DNA of 64,000 nt from Corylus avellana (lineage: Eukaryota > Streptophyta > Magnoliopsida > Fagales > Betulaceae). A model generated the notes under the pieces. That model saw nothing but the letters and a program-made list of their open reading frames with translations. It had not been told where the DNA came from and did not search any database. Each line of letters opens with the position of its first letter. Within the stretch, counting starts at the first letter, position 1. Shown here in pieces: positions 34,386 to 45,506 of this stretch. The position numbers and the translations under genes were made by a program. The stretch is taken from NCBI RefSeq assembly GCF_901000735.1, contig NC_081544.1, positions 18,677,358-18,741,357 on the forward strand, given 5' to 3'.

Positions 34386-34515
34386 TTTCTTTTCCTCCAA
34401 AAACCTATAAAACAAAGAAAATACAAAAAGGAAATAAAATAGCATAAACTAACAAAACTAAGGAATTAACAAATATAAGTTAAGGGCTAAAATATGAATA
34501 TTTTGGCACTTATCA
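34386..34515 (-). mobile_element. Partial minus-strand LTR start, head-to-head with the previous one
   Basis: Minus reading starts TGATAAGTGCCAAAATATTC at 34515 and continues for about 130 bp to the junction near 34385. It is not followed by a PPT on the right as an intact 3' LTR would be. Confidence 0.65.
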
Positions 34516-34960
34516 CTTCGCCCAACATAGAGAAACATACATACCAGGGATACATGTCATACCTCACAAAAAAAAGAAAAATATGCTAGTGTGCTTGTTT
34601 GGATCAAATCAAACAGATGAATTCTCACATGCCTAAAGTAAGTAACCAAACTTAGAAACTCTTTCATCAGATCATGTGTTCCCAATTTTAAACTCGCTAA
34701 TGAAAATCAAATCCTACTTCTCAAATCAAAAAAATTAAGATAGACATGAATATGCACTATTACTTCAAAATTAAAACAAAAATAGGGACAAAGTGTGTCA
34801 TGTGTCTCCCATATCCCCAAACTTAAATTACACATTGTCCCCAATGTGTATAAAACATGGAAAGATCTCACCTAGGAGATGGGGGAACTGGCTGGACTGG
34901 TATGGCTCGAAGCACACCCCCAAACTTGAATTCAAGCTCACTTGTCCCTAAAATACAAAA
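34516..34960 (-). mobile_element. Element S 3' noncoding region, left of W
   Basis: Carries CCCCAAACTTAAATTACACATTG with the hairpin at 34829-34850 and CACCCCCAAACTTGAATTC at about 34916. It continues at 40729 after the W insertion. CAAAA at 34956-34960 is the TSD of W. Confidence 0.75.
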
Positions 34961-36313
34961 TGATAAGTGCCAAATATTGCATATTGACCCCTTTATTTAC
35001 ATTAGTTAATCTTTTAGTTGTGTCGTTATTTAATATTTTGTGTTAGTTTTGTGTTTTTAGTATTTTGTAGGTCGTTGAAGAAAAACTACAGCTTTAAAGG
35101 GAAAAATGCGAAGTTTGGAAGAAAGCATACTTTGAGAAGACCTAGATGATGTGGTTAAGTCTAACCAAATCCAAGAAAAGGTTAAATCAGATTAAAGTTC
35201 AGATTAGATAAGATTTCGGATCGGATTCAATTTCAGATTCTGCACACGTCTTAGTATTTTGACCATAACTCTCCGGTCAAATATCGGATTGAAGTGATTC
35301 AAACGGCATTGGAAAGCTAGCTCAAAATAATACAATTTGTTGTGAAATAGGATTTTCGTAATTCGTACAGTTACTATGTCAAAATCGCCCCGCAATTAAA
35401 GGACACAAATCTAGACGAATCCTATTCCGATTTCAGACTTCTATTTTGACTGGGAGACAGACTTCCGAATTATCTAGGTTTACTTGGGCTTCTAGGACTT
35501 CCCTAAGCCTATAAATAAACTTCTTTGCATTCAAGAAAAGATACACAATCCCAGAGAGCAAAATTCTTTTGTTTAGTTTTTCTTTAGGTTTAGGTTTAGG
35601 TTTAGGTTTAGATTTTATTTTTATATGGAGCTAAATTCCCAACTACGGTTGGGGATGAAGCCTCACCAATGAAGAACATCAATACTTTTATGTAAGTTTT
35701 TATTATTCTGATTTTATTGGGTTTTATATTTCAATTGTTTTACTTCTAATCAATTGTGTGGAGTAATTATTGGATATCTCTTGTGATTCAAGGATACATG
35801 TGATGATTTGAGATAATTTCATATGATTGATTGCTTGGCTTTTAACTCATAAAAAATTGGATATCCCTTGTGATTTGTTCTACGGATACATCTGGTGTTT
35901 CAATTGAATTTGGATTCCTTTTGTGATTTGGTCAATGAATGGATACATGGGATGGTTTTGATTAATTCTTTGAAGCATAGTAAAACATATCTATGATTTA
36001 ATTTGTGAGAACTTCGGATTAATATTGATGAACATAAAGTATGTTGTTATGATTTGGTGAGTGTGAATTCCCAAACCTTAGTACCTTTATCCTTAGATTT
36101 ACTTATTTTATTTAGTTTATGTTTATCCTTTAATTTTCAAAACTCAAAAAATCAAAACCCTTTTGGAACTAGATTAGGATTTAATTAGTTTAGATATAAA
36201 TTGCTCTTTCAAAAATACAATTCTCTGTGGGATCGACCTCGCACTTGCAATCCATTAAACTACAATTGATTCGTACACTTGCGAGTTAAATAAATTTGCA
36301 CAACAAGTTTTTG
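34961..36313 (+). repeat. Element W inverted LTR (34961-36305) plus AGTTTTTG
   Basis: Nearly identical to the reverse complement of 39423-40728. It contains four TTTAGG repeats at 35583-35606. It ends GCACAACA, then AGTTTTTG, then directly the PPT of the internal region. Confidence 0.88.
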
Positions 36314-37656
36314 AACACCCCCAAACTTACATTTTGCTAGTCTCTTAGCAAAACAAAACAAAAAATAAAATGAAAGCAAGAAACATAAATCCTCTTTCGT
36401 GGGAGAGACGATTGCATTTAGCATATGCAACAAGCCTTTTAAACCCCTAGGCATCCCTAGTGGACGAGTGAAGTCTCGTGAGGGCTTAACAGGAATGATA
36501 CCCACAAACATTGTGCACTATGTTGTTAACAAGAAAGAAATTTCACATAAACCATGGTTCTTATTCATGAGCAAACTTAAAAAGGCAAACACCATAATAA
36601 CAGTCAAAAGGAAATCCAAAATCAAATTACTCATAAATGGACAATTGAGACCCCATATGTTCTAAAAAGTGTAAAGTGTAATTAGCATACAATCATGAAG
36701 CTTTCTGCTTAAACTCAAGACAAGTTCCATAAAATTTGAAAGAATCCCTAACAAATGAAACAACCGAGGCAAGATATGCATTTTTTTTTTTTTTAATAGG
36801 CCTTGCAATGTCTAACTCCCTTAAGCTTTCTAATTGACTCATGTAACAAGTGTTAGGCCAATGACTCCGAAGCCAGGTGGCTTTAGGGCACTAGATGTAG
36901 AACATCTCTAAGGGCTTATTAACTTAAGTCAAAAAGGCTACGAAGTCAGATTAGCCATATCATAAATCAACACTGAACTTCACACCTTTTGACGCGAACA
37001 CTCACTGCTTAACGAGGCAAGAGGTCCGGTTACTCAGTGAAAAACTCAACATGATCTTTATTTTCTTTTTCTTTCTCTTTTTTATTTATTTTTTTCTTTT
37101 TATATCTTGCAAGCCAATGGTTATTCATCAATAGGTCATCCAACAAATCTCAAAGAGAACAAGCTTAAGCTCAAACATCATACCTCACAGAAAACATGTT
37201 AATGTGCTCATAAAAATTTATTTCAAAACAAGTGAAATCTCTTTTACCCAAAAATAAGTCAAAGGACTCAAACTTCTAATGACATAATGATGATGTTTAA
37301 CCCTTTAAGCAAGCTAATGAAATGCAAATCACAGTTATAGTTTAACTCAAACTTGACAACAACATAGCACAATTTTTCTTTTTCTTTTTTTTTCAAATTT
37401 TTTAACACAAAATGATAAATAAAAATAAACAAATAAGAACAAAAATAAATAGACAAAGTGTTTTTCCATACCCCCAAACTTGAATTACACATTGCCCTCA
37501 ATGTGTAGTATAGAAATACATTACCGGAAGTAAAGAAATCTCAAGGTATGAAAAAGGCTAGGGTGTCCCCCAAACTTAAACACCAAGACACCTGTCAACA
37601 AAAACTAAGAACAATATTTTTTTCATAGAAACAAAACATCAAAAGATCAATTGCTG
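36314..37656 (-). other. Element W polypurine tract and 3' noncoding modules
   Basis: PPT AAGTTTGGGGGTGTT (minus) at 36314-36328. The GCGAACACTCACTGCTTAACGAGGC block is at 36993-37018. A second CCCCCAAACTT is at 37471-37481 with hairpin 37486-37507, and a third CCCCCAAACTTAAAC at about 37567. Confidence 0.72.
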
Positions 37657-39003
37657 TTAGAAACAAAACAAATAAATAGAAATGCAATATAATGAAAAAG
37701 GAAAGAAAAAATTTGTGGAGTGAAGTGCAGAAAATAAATTGGAGGAGAAAACTTTACAGTGCTTCCCCCTATCATGCGGATGTCCAACCAATCCCTTCCA
37801 CCCCTTCTTCTTCAAAACTTCATACCCCCCTGGAAGGATGTTTCGCCATCTTATGTAGAATTTCTTGCTTTGAAGGATTGTCTTAGGAAAGTGGTTCCTA
37901 GATTTGTGTGCTTGTGTGCACAAGTCCTTGAGTATCTTGACATAAGATGGCTCTTTGAGATATTTAGGCGCTGAAGCTTTGGGCTCTTGATGTGTCTCAA
38001 GAGGGACAGTGATGCTGGCAGGAGCTTCAGTACTCACTTCCATGTCACTGGGCAGATTAGGATCCATTGGGAGTTCACTATTTTCATGGTGCTCAACTTG
38101 CTCAAAGTGCTCAACTTGCTCATCTTTCTCTTCCTCCTCTTTGTTATCCACAATTTCCTCACTCTCAAGTGTGATGGTGACTTGGGCATGCTCATGATAA
38201 GAATTTTCAGAATCATCCTCATCCATCATGTAGTGTCTTTCAGCCATCAGCTGACTTTGAAACTCTTCTTCCTCTATTCTGTTGAAGTCAGCAACTAGAT
38301 GACCGATCTGTCCTTCTATCTTGGTCATGGCCTGCTTAAGTTCTTGTATGTCTCTACCATTAGCCATGTTGGAATTCCTCAGCTCCTGTACAACTTGATT
38401 GGTAAAACCTTTTAGCTCTTGTATAGCTTGGGAGTTGGAATTCTTGAGCTCTTGTATAGCTTGGGAGTTGGAATTCTTGAGCTCTTGTATAGCTTGGGAG
38501 TTGGATTGGTCGACTTTTTCTATTAGTGTTTTCATCATGGCTTCCAATGAGGACTGTGGTGCAGGCTGTGGCACTTGAGTGGTAGCCTGATAAATGGGCG
38601 GTTGAGCTTGCTGATCGAACTGCGGATATTCTAAATGGTGCAATTCATCAAATTGGTGAGCATAATTTCCTGTAGCTTGAGCTGACCATGAGAAACCAGA
38701 TTGGTTGCTCCAGTCCGAGTTATAACAATTGAAATTTGAATCAAACCCCAGGCTGGAGAAACTAGTGTTCATTTGTTCATATGAAAAGTTAGATCTAGCT
38801 GCTCTGATTTGGTATAATTTGTCCCATAAGTCATCGAGCTCAGCTCGCAGATCTGTACAATTGTTTTCCTCATGATAAGGATTGAAACAAAAAGAACATG
38901 GTTTATGTGGGTAAAAATTTTGAGGATAGTTGGTAGGAGCTGATGTCCTATAACTAGGAGATGCATTAAAATCATTAAAATGAAAATTCATGCTTCCCCT
39001 CAC
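37657..39003 (-). CDS. Element W intact zinc-knuckle ORF, 448 aa
   Basis: Uninterrupted 448-codon frame. N-terminal Asn/Pro/Tyr-rich segment, CCHC knuckle CSFCFNPYHEENNC (residues about 36-49), a Trp/Gln-rich linker (SNQSGFSWSAQATGNYAHQ), and three tandem NSNSQAIQELK repeats encoded by 33-bp units at 38413-38510. A helical and acidic region follows, then the protease-proximal block VKILKDLCTQAHKSRN. The last about 60 residues match nothing else in the window, so the reading frame runs into unrelated sequence after a deletion of pol. No capsid, RT or integrase. It is the best-preserved of the three mini-ORFs. A nucleocapsid-like RNA-binding role is an inference from the knuckle. Confidence 0.8.
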   Translation of the reverse strand: MRGSMNFHFNDFNASPSYRTSAPTNYPQNFYPHKPCSFCFNPYHEENNCTDLRAELDDLWDKLYQIRAARSNFSYEQMNTSFSSLGFDSNFNCYNSDWSNQSGFSWSAQATGNYAHQFDELHHLEYPQFDQQAQPPIYQATTQVPQPAPQSSLEAMMKTLIEKVDQSNSQAIQELKNSNSQAIQELKNSNSQAIQELKGFTNQVVQELRNSNMANGRDIQELKQAMTKIEGQIGHLVADFNRIEEEEFQSQLMAERHYMMDEDDSENSYHEHAQVTITLESEEIVDNKEEEEKDEQVEHFEQVEHHENSELPMDPNLPSDMEVSTEAPASITVPLETHQEPKASAPKYLKEPSYVKILKDLCTQAHKSRNHFPKTILQSKKFYIRWRNILPGGYEVLKKKGWKGLVGHPHDRGKHCKVFSSNLFSALHSTNFFFPFSLYCISIYLFCF

Positions 39004-39398
39004 TTTTTAGCATGCAGATATCCCACATAAAATATTAACCAAATTTTTTTTTTTTTTAAATAAAATAAACTAAAAGAACAGCTAACACAATAAAAAAAAA
39101 TGAAAATGAAAATTTAAAAACTCACAAAAAGGACCAAAAATAAATTTTTGGCAAAGATCTACGGAACTGCTGCTTTTGCTATGAGTGCGCTCGATCGCGC
39201 TGATGTGCGGAAGGTGCTGCGGCAGAACTGTAAAACAAGCCAAACAAAACAAAAAGCAACAAGAAAAATCTTTTTTTTTTTTTTTTTTTAAGTAATACGA
39301 ATAAAACAAAACAAATTGCAGAAAATTAAAATCCTAATTATAACTAGTAGAAGAATAAAACTAATTTAGAAATAAATTGGTTTAAAAAATTGAACAAT
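39004..39398 (-). other. Element W leader
   Basis: Noncoding; one CGCTCGATCGCGC motif at about 39187-39200; A/T runs. Confidence 0.5.
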
Positions 39399-39416
39399 TC
39401 CCCGGCAACGGCGCCA
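39399..39416 (-). other. Primer-binding site of W (tRNA-Asp)
   Basis: TGGCGCCGTTGCCGGGGA on minus, intact. Confidence 0.92.
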
Positions 39417-39422
39417 AAAACT

Positions 39423-40728
39423 TGTTGTGCAAATTTATTTAACTCGCAAGTGCACGAATCAATTGTAGTTTAATGGATTGCAAGTGCGAGGTCGAACCCA
39501 CAGAGAATTGTATTTTTGAAAGAAAAATTTAAATCTAAACTAAATAAATCCTAACCTAGTTCCAAAAGGGTTTTAAATTTTGGTTTTTAAAATTAAAAGA
39601 TAAACATAAACTAAATAAAATAAAACAAAAGGTGAAGACTAAGGTTTAGGAATCTACACTCACCAAATCATAACAACATACTCCATGTTCATCAATATTT
39701 ATCCGAAGTTCTCACAATTTAAATCTTATGTATGTTTTATTATACTTCAAAGAATTAATCAAAACCATCCCATGTATCCATTCATTGACCAAATCACAAA
39801 AAGAATCCAAATTCAATTGAAACACCAGATGTATCCGTAGAACAAATCACAAGGGATATCCAATTTTTATGAGTTAAAAACTAAGCAATCAATCATATGA
39901 AATTATCTCAAATCATCACATGTATCCTTGAATCACAAGAGATATCCAAGAATCACTCCATACAATTGATTAGAAGTAAAACAATTGAAATATAAAACCC
40001 AATAAAATCAGAATAATAAAAACTTACATAAAAGTATTGATGTTCTTCATTGGTGAGGCTTCATCCCCAACCTTAGTTGGGAATTTAGCTCCACATAAAA
40101 ATAAAATCTAAACCTAAACCTAAACCTAAACCTAAAGAAAAACTAAACAAAAGAATTTTGCTCTCTGGGATTGTGTATCTTTTCTTGAATGCAAAGAAGT
40201 CTATTTATAGGCTTAGGGAAGTCCTAGAAGCCCAAGTAAACCTAGATAATTCGGAAGTCTGTCTCCCAGTCAAAATAGAAGTCTGAAATCGGAATAGGAT
40301 TCGTCTAGATTTGTGTCCTTTAATTGCGGGGCGATTTTGACATAGTAACCGTACGAATTACGAAAATCCTATTTCCAATGCCGTTTGAATCACTTCAATC
40401 CGATATTTGAGCGGAGAGTTATGGTCAAAATACTAAGATGTGTGCAGAATCTGAATTTGAATCCGATCCGAAATCTTATCAAATCTGAACTTTAATCTAA
40501 TTTAACCTTTTCTTGGATTTGGTTAGACTTAACCACATCATCTAGGTCTTCTCAAAGTATGCTTTCTTCCAAACTTCGCATTTTTCCCTTTAAAGCTGTA
40601 GTTTTTCTTCAACGACCTACAAAATACTAAAAACACAAAACTAACACAAAATATTAATTAACGACACAACTAAAGGATTAACTAATGTAAATAAAGGGGT
40701 CCAAATATGCAATATTTGGCACTTATCA
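39423..40728 (-). repeat. Element W 5' LTR
   Basis: 1,306 bp; plus reading TGTTGTGCAAATTT...GGCACTTATCA. TATA box at 40201-40210. Carries the complement of the TTTAGG repeats (about 40111-40134). Unlike other LTRs here it lacks the CGCTCGATCGCA cluster. Confidence 0.9.
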
Positions 40729-40915
40729 CAAAACACTAAAGCAAATAAAAAGGAAAATAAACATGAAAACAAACTAAAAAATAAAAGGATAATCTGTGGG
40801 GTGCCTCCCATGAGCGCAAAGTTTAACGTCTTCAGCCAGACTGTTGTCCTTTTCTCACTATTGTGGGGTGGTCTCAATACCACTATTCTGGACCGACTGA
40901 AGCACCATGTTCTTA
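40729..40915 (-). mobile_element. Element S pol-proximal 3' sequence, right of W
   Basis: Begins with the CAAAA TSD. Holds GGGGTGCCTCCCATGAGCGC (about 40798) and AACGTCTTCAGCCAGACTG, a block that also follows the coding region in X, V and U. Confidence 0.7.
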
Positions 40916-41982
40916 TCACATAGCCCAAAGTTCCTCTCCAAATGGCTTCGCTCTATGTCCATTAACTTTGAAAGTTTGATTTTCTCTTGGGTTATGAACC
41001 TCAAATGCTCCATGGGAAAACACTTTGGTGACGATATACGGACCATAGCATAGTGACATGAGCTTACAAGGAAAATGTCTCAACCTTGAGTTGTACAGGA
41101 GAACTTTTTGTCCTTCATGAAACTCTTTTCTGGCAAGTTGCTTGTCGTGATAGGCCTTGGTCCTTTCTTTGTACAGCTTGGCCATTTCATAAGCATCATG
41201 CCTCAATTCTCTTGGGTTATGAACCTCCAATGCTCCATGGGGAAACACTTTGGTGACGATATACGGACCATAGCATCGTGACATGAGCTTACAAGGAAAA
41301 TGTCTCAACCTTGAGTTGTAGAAGAGAACTTTTTGTCCTTCATGAAACTCTTTTCTGGCAAGTTGCTTGTCGTGATATGCCTTGGTCCTTTCTTTGTACA
41401 GCTTGGCCTTTTCATAAGCATCATGCCTCAATTCTTCTAGCTCAACTAATTGAAGTTTCCGCTTCTCACCGACTTGCTTCATGTCAAAATTGAATTTCTT
41501 TATGGCCCAATATGCTCGATGCGCCAACTCAACTGATAGATGGGATGCCTTCCCACGTACTAGTCGATATGGTGCCATGCCAATGGGAGTCTTGTAAGCT
41601 GTCCAATTTGCCTATAATGCGTCATTCAATTTCAGGGACCAATCCTTCCTATTTATGTTCACCCCTTCTCTAGGATATGCTTGATTTCTCGATTGCTGAT
41701 CTCTACCTATCCACTTGTTTGGGGATGATATGGAGTGCCTACTCTATGTGTGATCCCGTACTTCCTTAGTAGAAATGCAAAGTGTTGATTGTTAAAATGG
41801 CTTCCTCCATCACTGATGATTGCTCTTAGTGTCCCAAATCGAGCGAAGACATTTTCCCGCAAAAACTTCACAACACCTTGATGATCATTAGTCCTCGAGG
41901 GTATAGCCTCAACCCATTTGGACACATAGTCTACACCAACAAGAATATATGAATACCTGAATGAGCTAGGAAATGGGCCCAT
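40916..41982 (-). pseudogene. Element S integrase with a 75-residue tandem duplication
   Basis: Core region 41982-41707: [39 protein letters not shown], then a stop; [13 protein letters not shown] sequence continues. The frame 41578-40916 (220 aa) holds [11 protein letters not shown] and then two consecutive copies of a unit from ELRHDAYE to EVHNPR, with [19 protein letters not shown] and [11 protein letters not shown]. It ends [11 protein letters not shown]. The unit is 225 bp (about 40985-41209 and 41210-41434) and in frame. Integrase inserts the cDNA; this gene is broken by the stop and probably by the duplication. Confidence 0.88.
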
Positions 41983-42900
41983 AAAATCAATGCCCTAAAC
42001 ATCGCAGAGCTCCACCTCTTGAAAGTTTTGCATTGGCATTTGATTTCTAGAGGAGATGTTCCAAGTGCTTTGACATTTGTCACAAGCTCTACAAAATTCA
42101 TAAGCATCTCTAAATATATGAGGCCAAATAATCTAGATTGCAATACCTTAAGTGCCATTTTCTTGGCTCCAAAATGTCCTCCGCATGCAAGCTGATGGCA
42201 ATGCTGCAAGATACAAGTGTGCTCTTCCTCTGGTACACATCCCCGGATGATTTGATTAGGGCAGAATTTGAATAGATAGGGTTCATCCCAATGGTATTGT
42301 CGAGATATGGCCATCAATCTCTTCTTTTCTTAACTGGACATGCCTAGAGGGATGACTGTTGCAGTGATATAGTTTACAATGTTAGCATACCATGGTGTGT
42401 GGACTTTGATGCTGAATAACTGCTCATCTGGAAATTGTTCGCCTAAAGGTAGCTCATTTCCTTCTTCTTCATCGAGCAATCTGGTCAAATGATCTGCCAC
42501 CACATTTTCACTTTCTCTCTTGTCCTTGATTTCTAGGTCAAATTCTTGCAGCAGTAAGACCCATCTGATCAGCCTAGGTTTTGCATCTTTTTTGGCAAAC
42601 AAGTACCTTAGAGCATCATGGTCAGTGTAGATGATGACTTTAGATCCAATTAGATATGATCTTAATTTCTCCAGTGCAAAGATAATAGCTAATAACTCTT
42701 TTTCTGTGGTGGAGTAGTTCAGCTGAGCATCATTCAGGGTCCTAGAAGCGTAGTAGATGGCATGAGGTAACCTCCCAAATCCCTGTCCCAAAACGGCTCC
42801 TAAAGTAAAATCACTGGCATCACACATTAGCTCAAACGGTAGGTTCCAATCTGGTGCCATCATTAATGGTGTAGATGTGAGCAACGTCTTCAATATATTG
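41983..42900 (-). pseudogene. Element S RNase H and integrase zinc region (broken)
   Basis: The frame 42980-42330 covers RNase [56 protein letters not shown] and [10 protein letters not shown]. Its first about 25 residues are antisense LTR sequence. The frame 42317-41931 carries CHQLACGGHFGAKK of the integrase zinc region, whose second Cys pair is lost by a frameshift. RT is absent: the sequence switches to LTR V near 42900. Confidence 0.85.
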
Positions 42901-43808
42901 AACAATGAGCAAGGCATGGTATCTACTCTAATTCCTTTCTTTCCAAAGGAAAGCATAAATCTATGGAAATCGACAACCACATGATGCCTAGGGCATGGTA
43001 TCTATTCTTGGTTCCCCATGTTGATTAAGCTAAGAACTTATGATGAGGTTCTTTTGTCAATTTATTAAGCCCAGGACTCGGTCATTCAAATTGCCTTAAA
43101 TAACATAAATCCAAAGACAAGCATATGGTAATCATGCACACACATATGAAGAATTCAAGTAAACAGAAATTAATCAAATTAAATACCCAAAAGATAATTG
43201 TAGCAAATGCGCCAATATTGTAACCCTAAAGAGACTGATTGGGGCTTCAAACTAGCCTTAATTAAATTACTAACTACATAACAAAAATAAAAGGGGAAGA
43301 GAAGAAAAACCCAAACTCTTCTTGATCTAGCCTTCAATTTTTTCTAGAGCTTGTGTCTGCTTCTCCACACTTTTTTCCTATAGGCTTAGAGGTATATTTT
43401 TAGGCTTAGGAAAGACAGAAGCCCTAGAGAACCTAATAAAATCGTAGATTTAAGTCCTAGAACAAGTGGACTTTGAAAACCTATTTTGGGTTGGAAAAGG
43501 AGTCTTGGCCGCATATTCTAGTGCTCCAGCACATGAGTGCACTCGAGCACAAGCCTGCGCTCAATCGTTGCCCATGTGCGCTCGAGCGTTGATGCGCTCG
43601 AGTCTTCTTCTTGTGCACGATCTCAACCTCCAGATTTTCCCAAAAATACCATTTAGGTCCGAATTTTTCAGAAATGCTTCATTTTCTTCAAAAACCCATA
43701 AAAAGACATAAAACACAAAAAGGAAACAAAATATCAAATAATAACAAAACTAAGAGCCTAACATATGTAAATTAAGGGGCTAAAATATGTATATTTTAGC
43801 ACTTATCA
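42900..43808 (-). mobile_element. Element V 3' LTR, truncated
   Basis: Matches the right part of the V 5' LTR (50650-51567): AGGCATGG(T/A)ATCTACTCTAATTC, AAAGGAAAGCATAAATCTATGG, and the LTR start TAGCACTTATCA at 43808. The R-U5 end is missing at the junction with element S. CGCTCGAGCGT-like motifs lie at 43538-43612. Confidence 0.8.
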
Positions 43809-44739
43809 TACCCCCAAACTTACATATTGCTAGTCTCTTAGCAATACAAAACTGAAAATAAATGAAAAACAAAAAACGAAAAAAATAAATCCTTCTTTCG
43901 TGGGATGTACGATTGCATTTAACGTATGCAACAAGCCTTTTAAACCCCTAGGCATCCCTAGTAGGATGAGTGAAGTCTTGTGAAGGTTTAACATAAATGT
44001 TACCCACAAACATTATGCAAAATTCATGTTATCCAAAAGATTGAAGTATTACTCAAAACATTGATTTTCATTGATTAACAAGCTTAAAAAAATAAACTCC
44101 ATCTTCACAATTAAATTGGAACTCCAAAGTCTAATCACTTACAAAAGGCAAGCTGAGGCATCACAAGTTCAATTTAGTGTAAAGTGAACTAACACATAAT
44201 TATGAGGCTTCCAAACTATTTCCAATATGCAATGAAACAATATCTCAAAGTTAACTAGGGTTCCCATTAGAATGTATAACCAAGGCATAATTTTCTTTTC
44301 TTCCTTTTTGGTTAGGCTTTATAGTGCTTAGTTCCTTTACGCTTTCTAATTGACCCATGTAACGAGTTTCAAGCCAATGACTTCCAAACTAGATGGTTTT
44401 AAGGCATTAGGTGTAAAGACACACCTCTAAGAACTTACTAACTCGAGTAAAAAAGGCTACGAAACTAAACTAGCCATGAAATTAACCAAATCAAAATTCT
44501 CACATTTTGATGTAAACATTCATTGCTTAGTGAGGCAAGATGTCCAGTTACTTAGTAAAAATCTCACAATGATCAACTTTTTTTTTTTCTTTTTATTTAA
44601 TTTTATTTATTTATTTATTTTTTATATGCCAAAGTATCCATCCAACAAGTTACCCAGCTTCACCCAAAACATTGAAACATACATAATCAGATTTACATGT
44701 CATACCTCACAAACTACGTGCTAATGTACTTGTGGCAAT

Positions 44740-45091
44740 TTAAAATTAGGGAAAAATCCACTTTACCCCCAGAAGTTTCATGGGGTTTTCAATTTGAACC
44801 CTAAAGTTTAAAAATTGGCAATGTACCCCCCCAATGTTTCAAAAATTTTCAATTTAAACCTTCCGTTACTAATTTCCGTTAAATTGGACGGAAATTTTTT
44901 TTAAAAAGCCTAAGGGTAATTACGTAATTTTAGAGATTTTTGTCCAATATGATGGAAATTAGTAACGGAAGGTTTAAATTGAAATTTTTTGAAACATTAG
45001 GGGGTACATTGCCAATTTTTAAACTTTGGAGTTCAAATTGAAAAACCCCTAAAACTTCAACAGGGTGAAGTGGATTTTTCCCTTAAAATTA
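44740..45091. mobile_element. MULE-type MITE (44749-45082) with 9-bp TSD TTAAAATTA
   Basis: 334 bp, a near-complete palindrome. It begins GGGAAAAATCCACTTTACCC and ends GGGTGAAGTGGATTTTTCCC. TTAAAATTA flanks it at 44740-44748 and 45083-45091. No coding sequence. Confidence 0.92.
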
Positions 45092-45506
45092 AAACAAGTA
45101 AATTCTCAAATGCCAAAAGTAAGTAACAAAACTTTCAAAATTCTAACCATCAGATCATGTGTTCAACATTTTAAGCCCAACAATGAAAGTCAAATCACAA
45201 TTTTCTAGATCAACCAAAATCTCAAGAATAACATGAACATACATTTTTTCAATTTTCTAAAAAAGAAAAAAAAGAAAAAATTTAGACAAAGTGTGTGTGT
45301 GTTCCCCATACCCCAAAACTTGAATTACACATTGTCCTTAATATGTAAACAAAATGGAAAGATCATACCCGGGAGATGAGAAAACTAGTTGGACTAGGTA
45401 TGGCTCATAGCATACCCCAAAACTTGAATGTTGGAGCTCTTGTCATAGAATGGGGTGCCTCCCAAGAGCACTAAGTTTAACATCTTCAGCCAGACTGTTG
45501 ATAGTA

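Larger units (their letters stand above)
34961..40728 (-). mobile_element. Element W: non-autonomous Athila-type element with LTRs in inverted orientation
   Basis: 5,768 bp flanked by CAAAA at 34956-34960 and 40729-40733. Internal parts read on minus: 5' LTR 39423-40728, PBS 39399-39416, leader, ORF 39003-37657, 3' noncoding modules, PPT at 36314-36328. In place of the minus-sense 3' LTR there is a plus-sense LTR at 34961-36305 plus 8 nt (AGTTTTTG) that normally lie between LTR and PBS. Both outer ends are therefore U3 starts (TGATAAG...CTTATCA). Only one ORF is encoded. Confidence 0.88.

Noticed and set aside
38413..38510. CRISPR-like direct repeats
   Set aside because: Units are contiguous, without spacers, in a plant retrotransposon ORF; they encode an amino-acid repeat.
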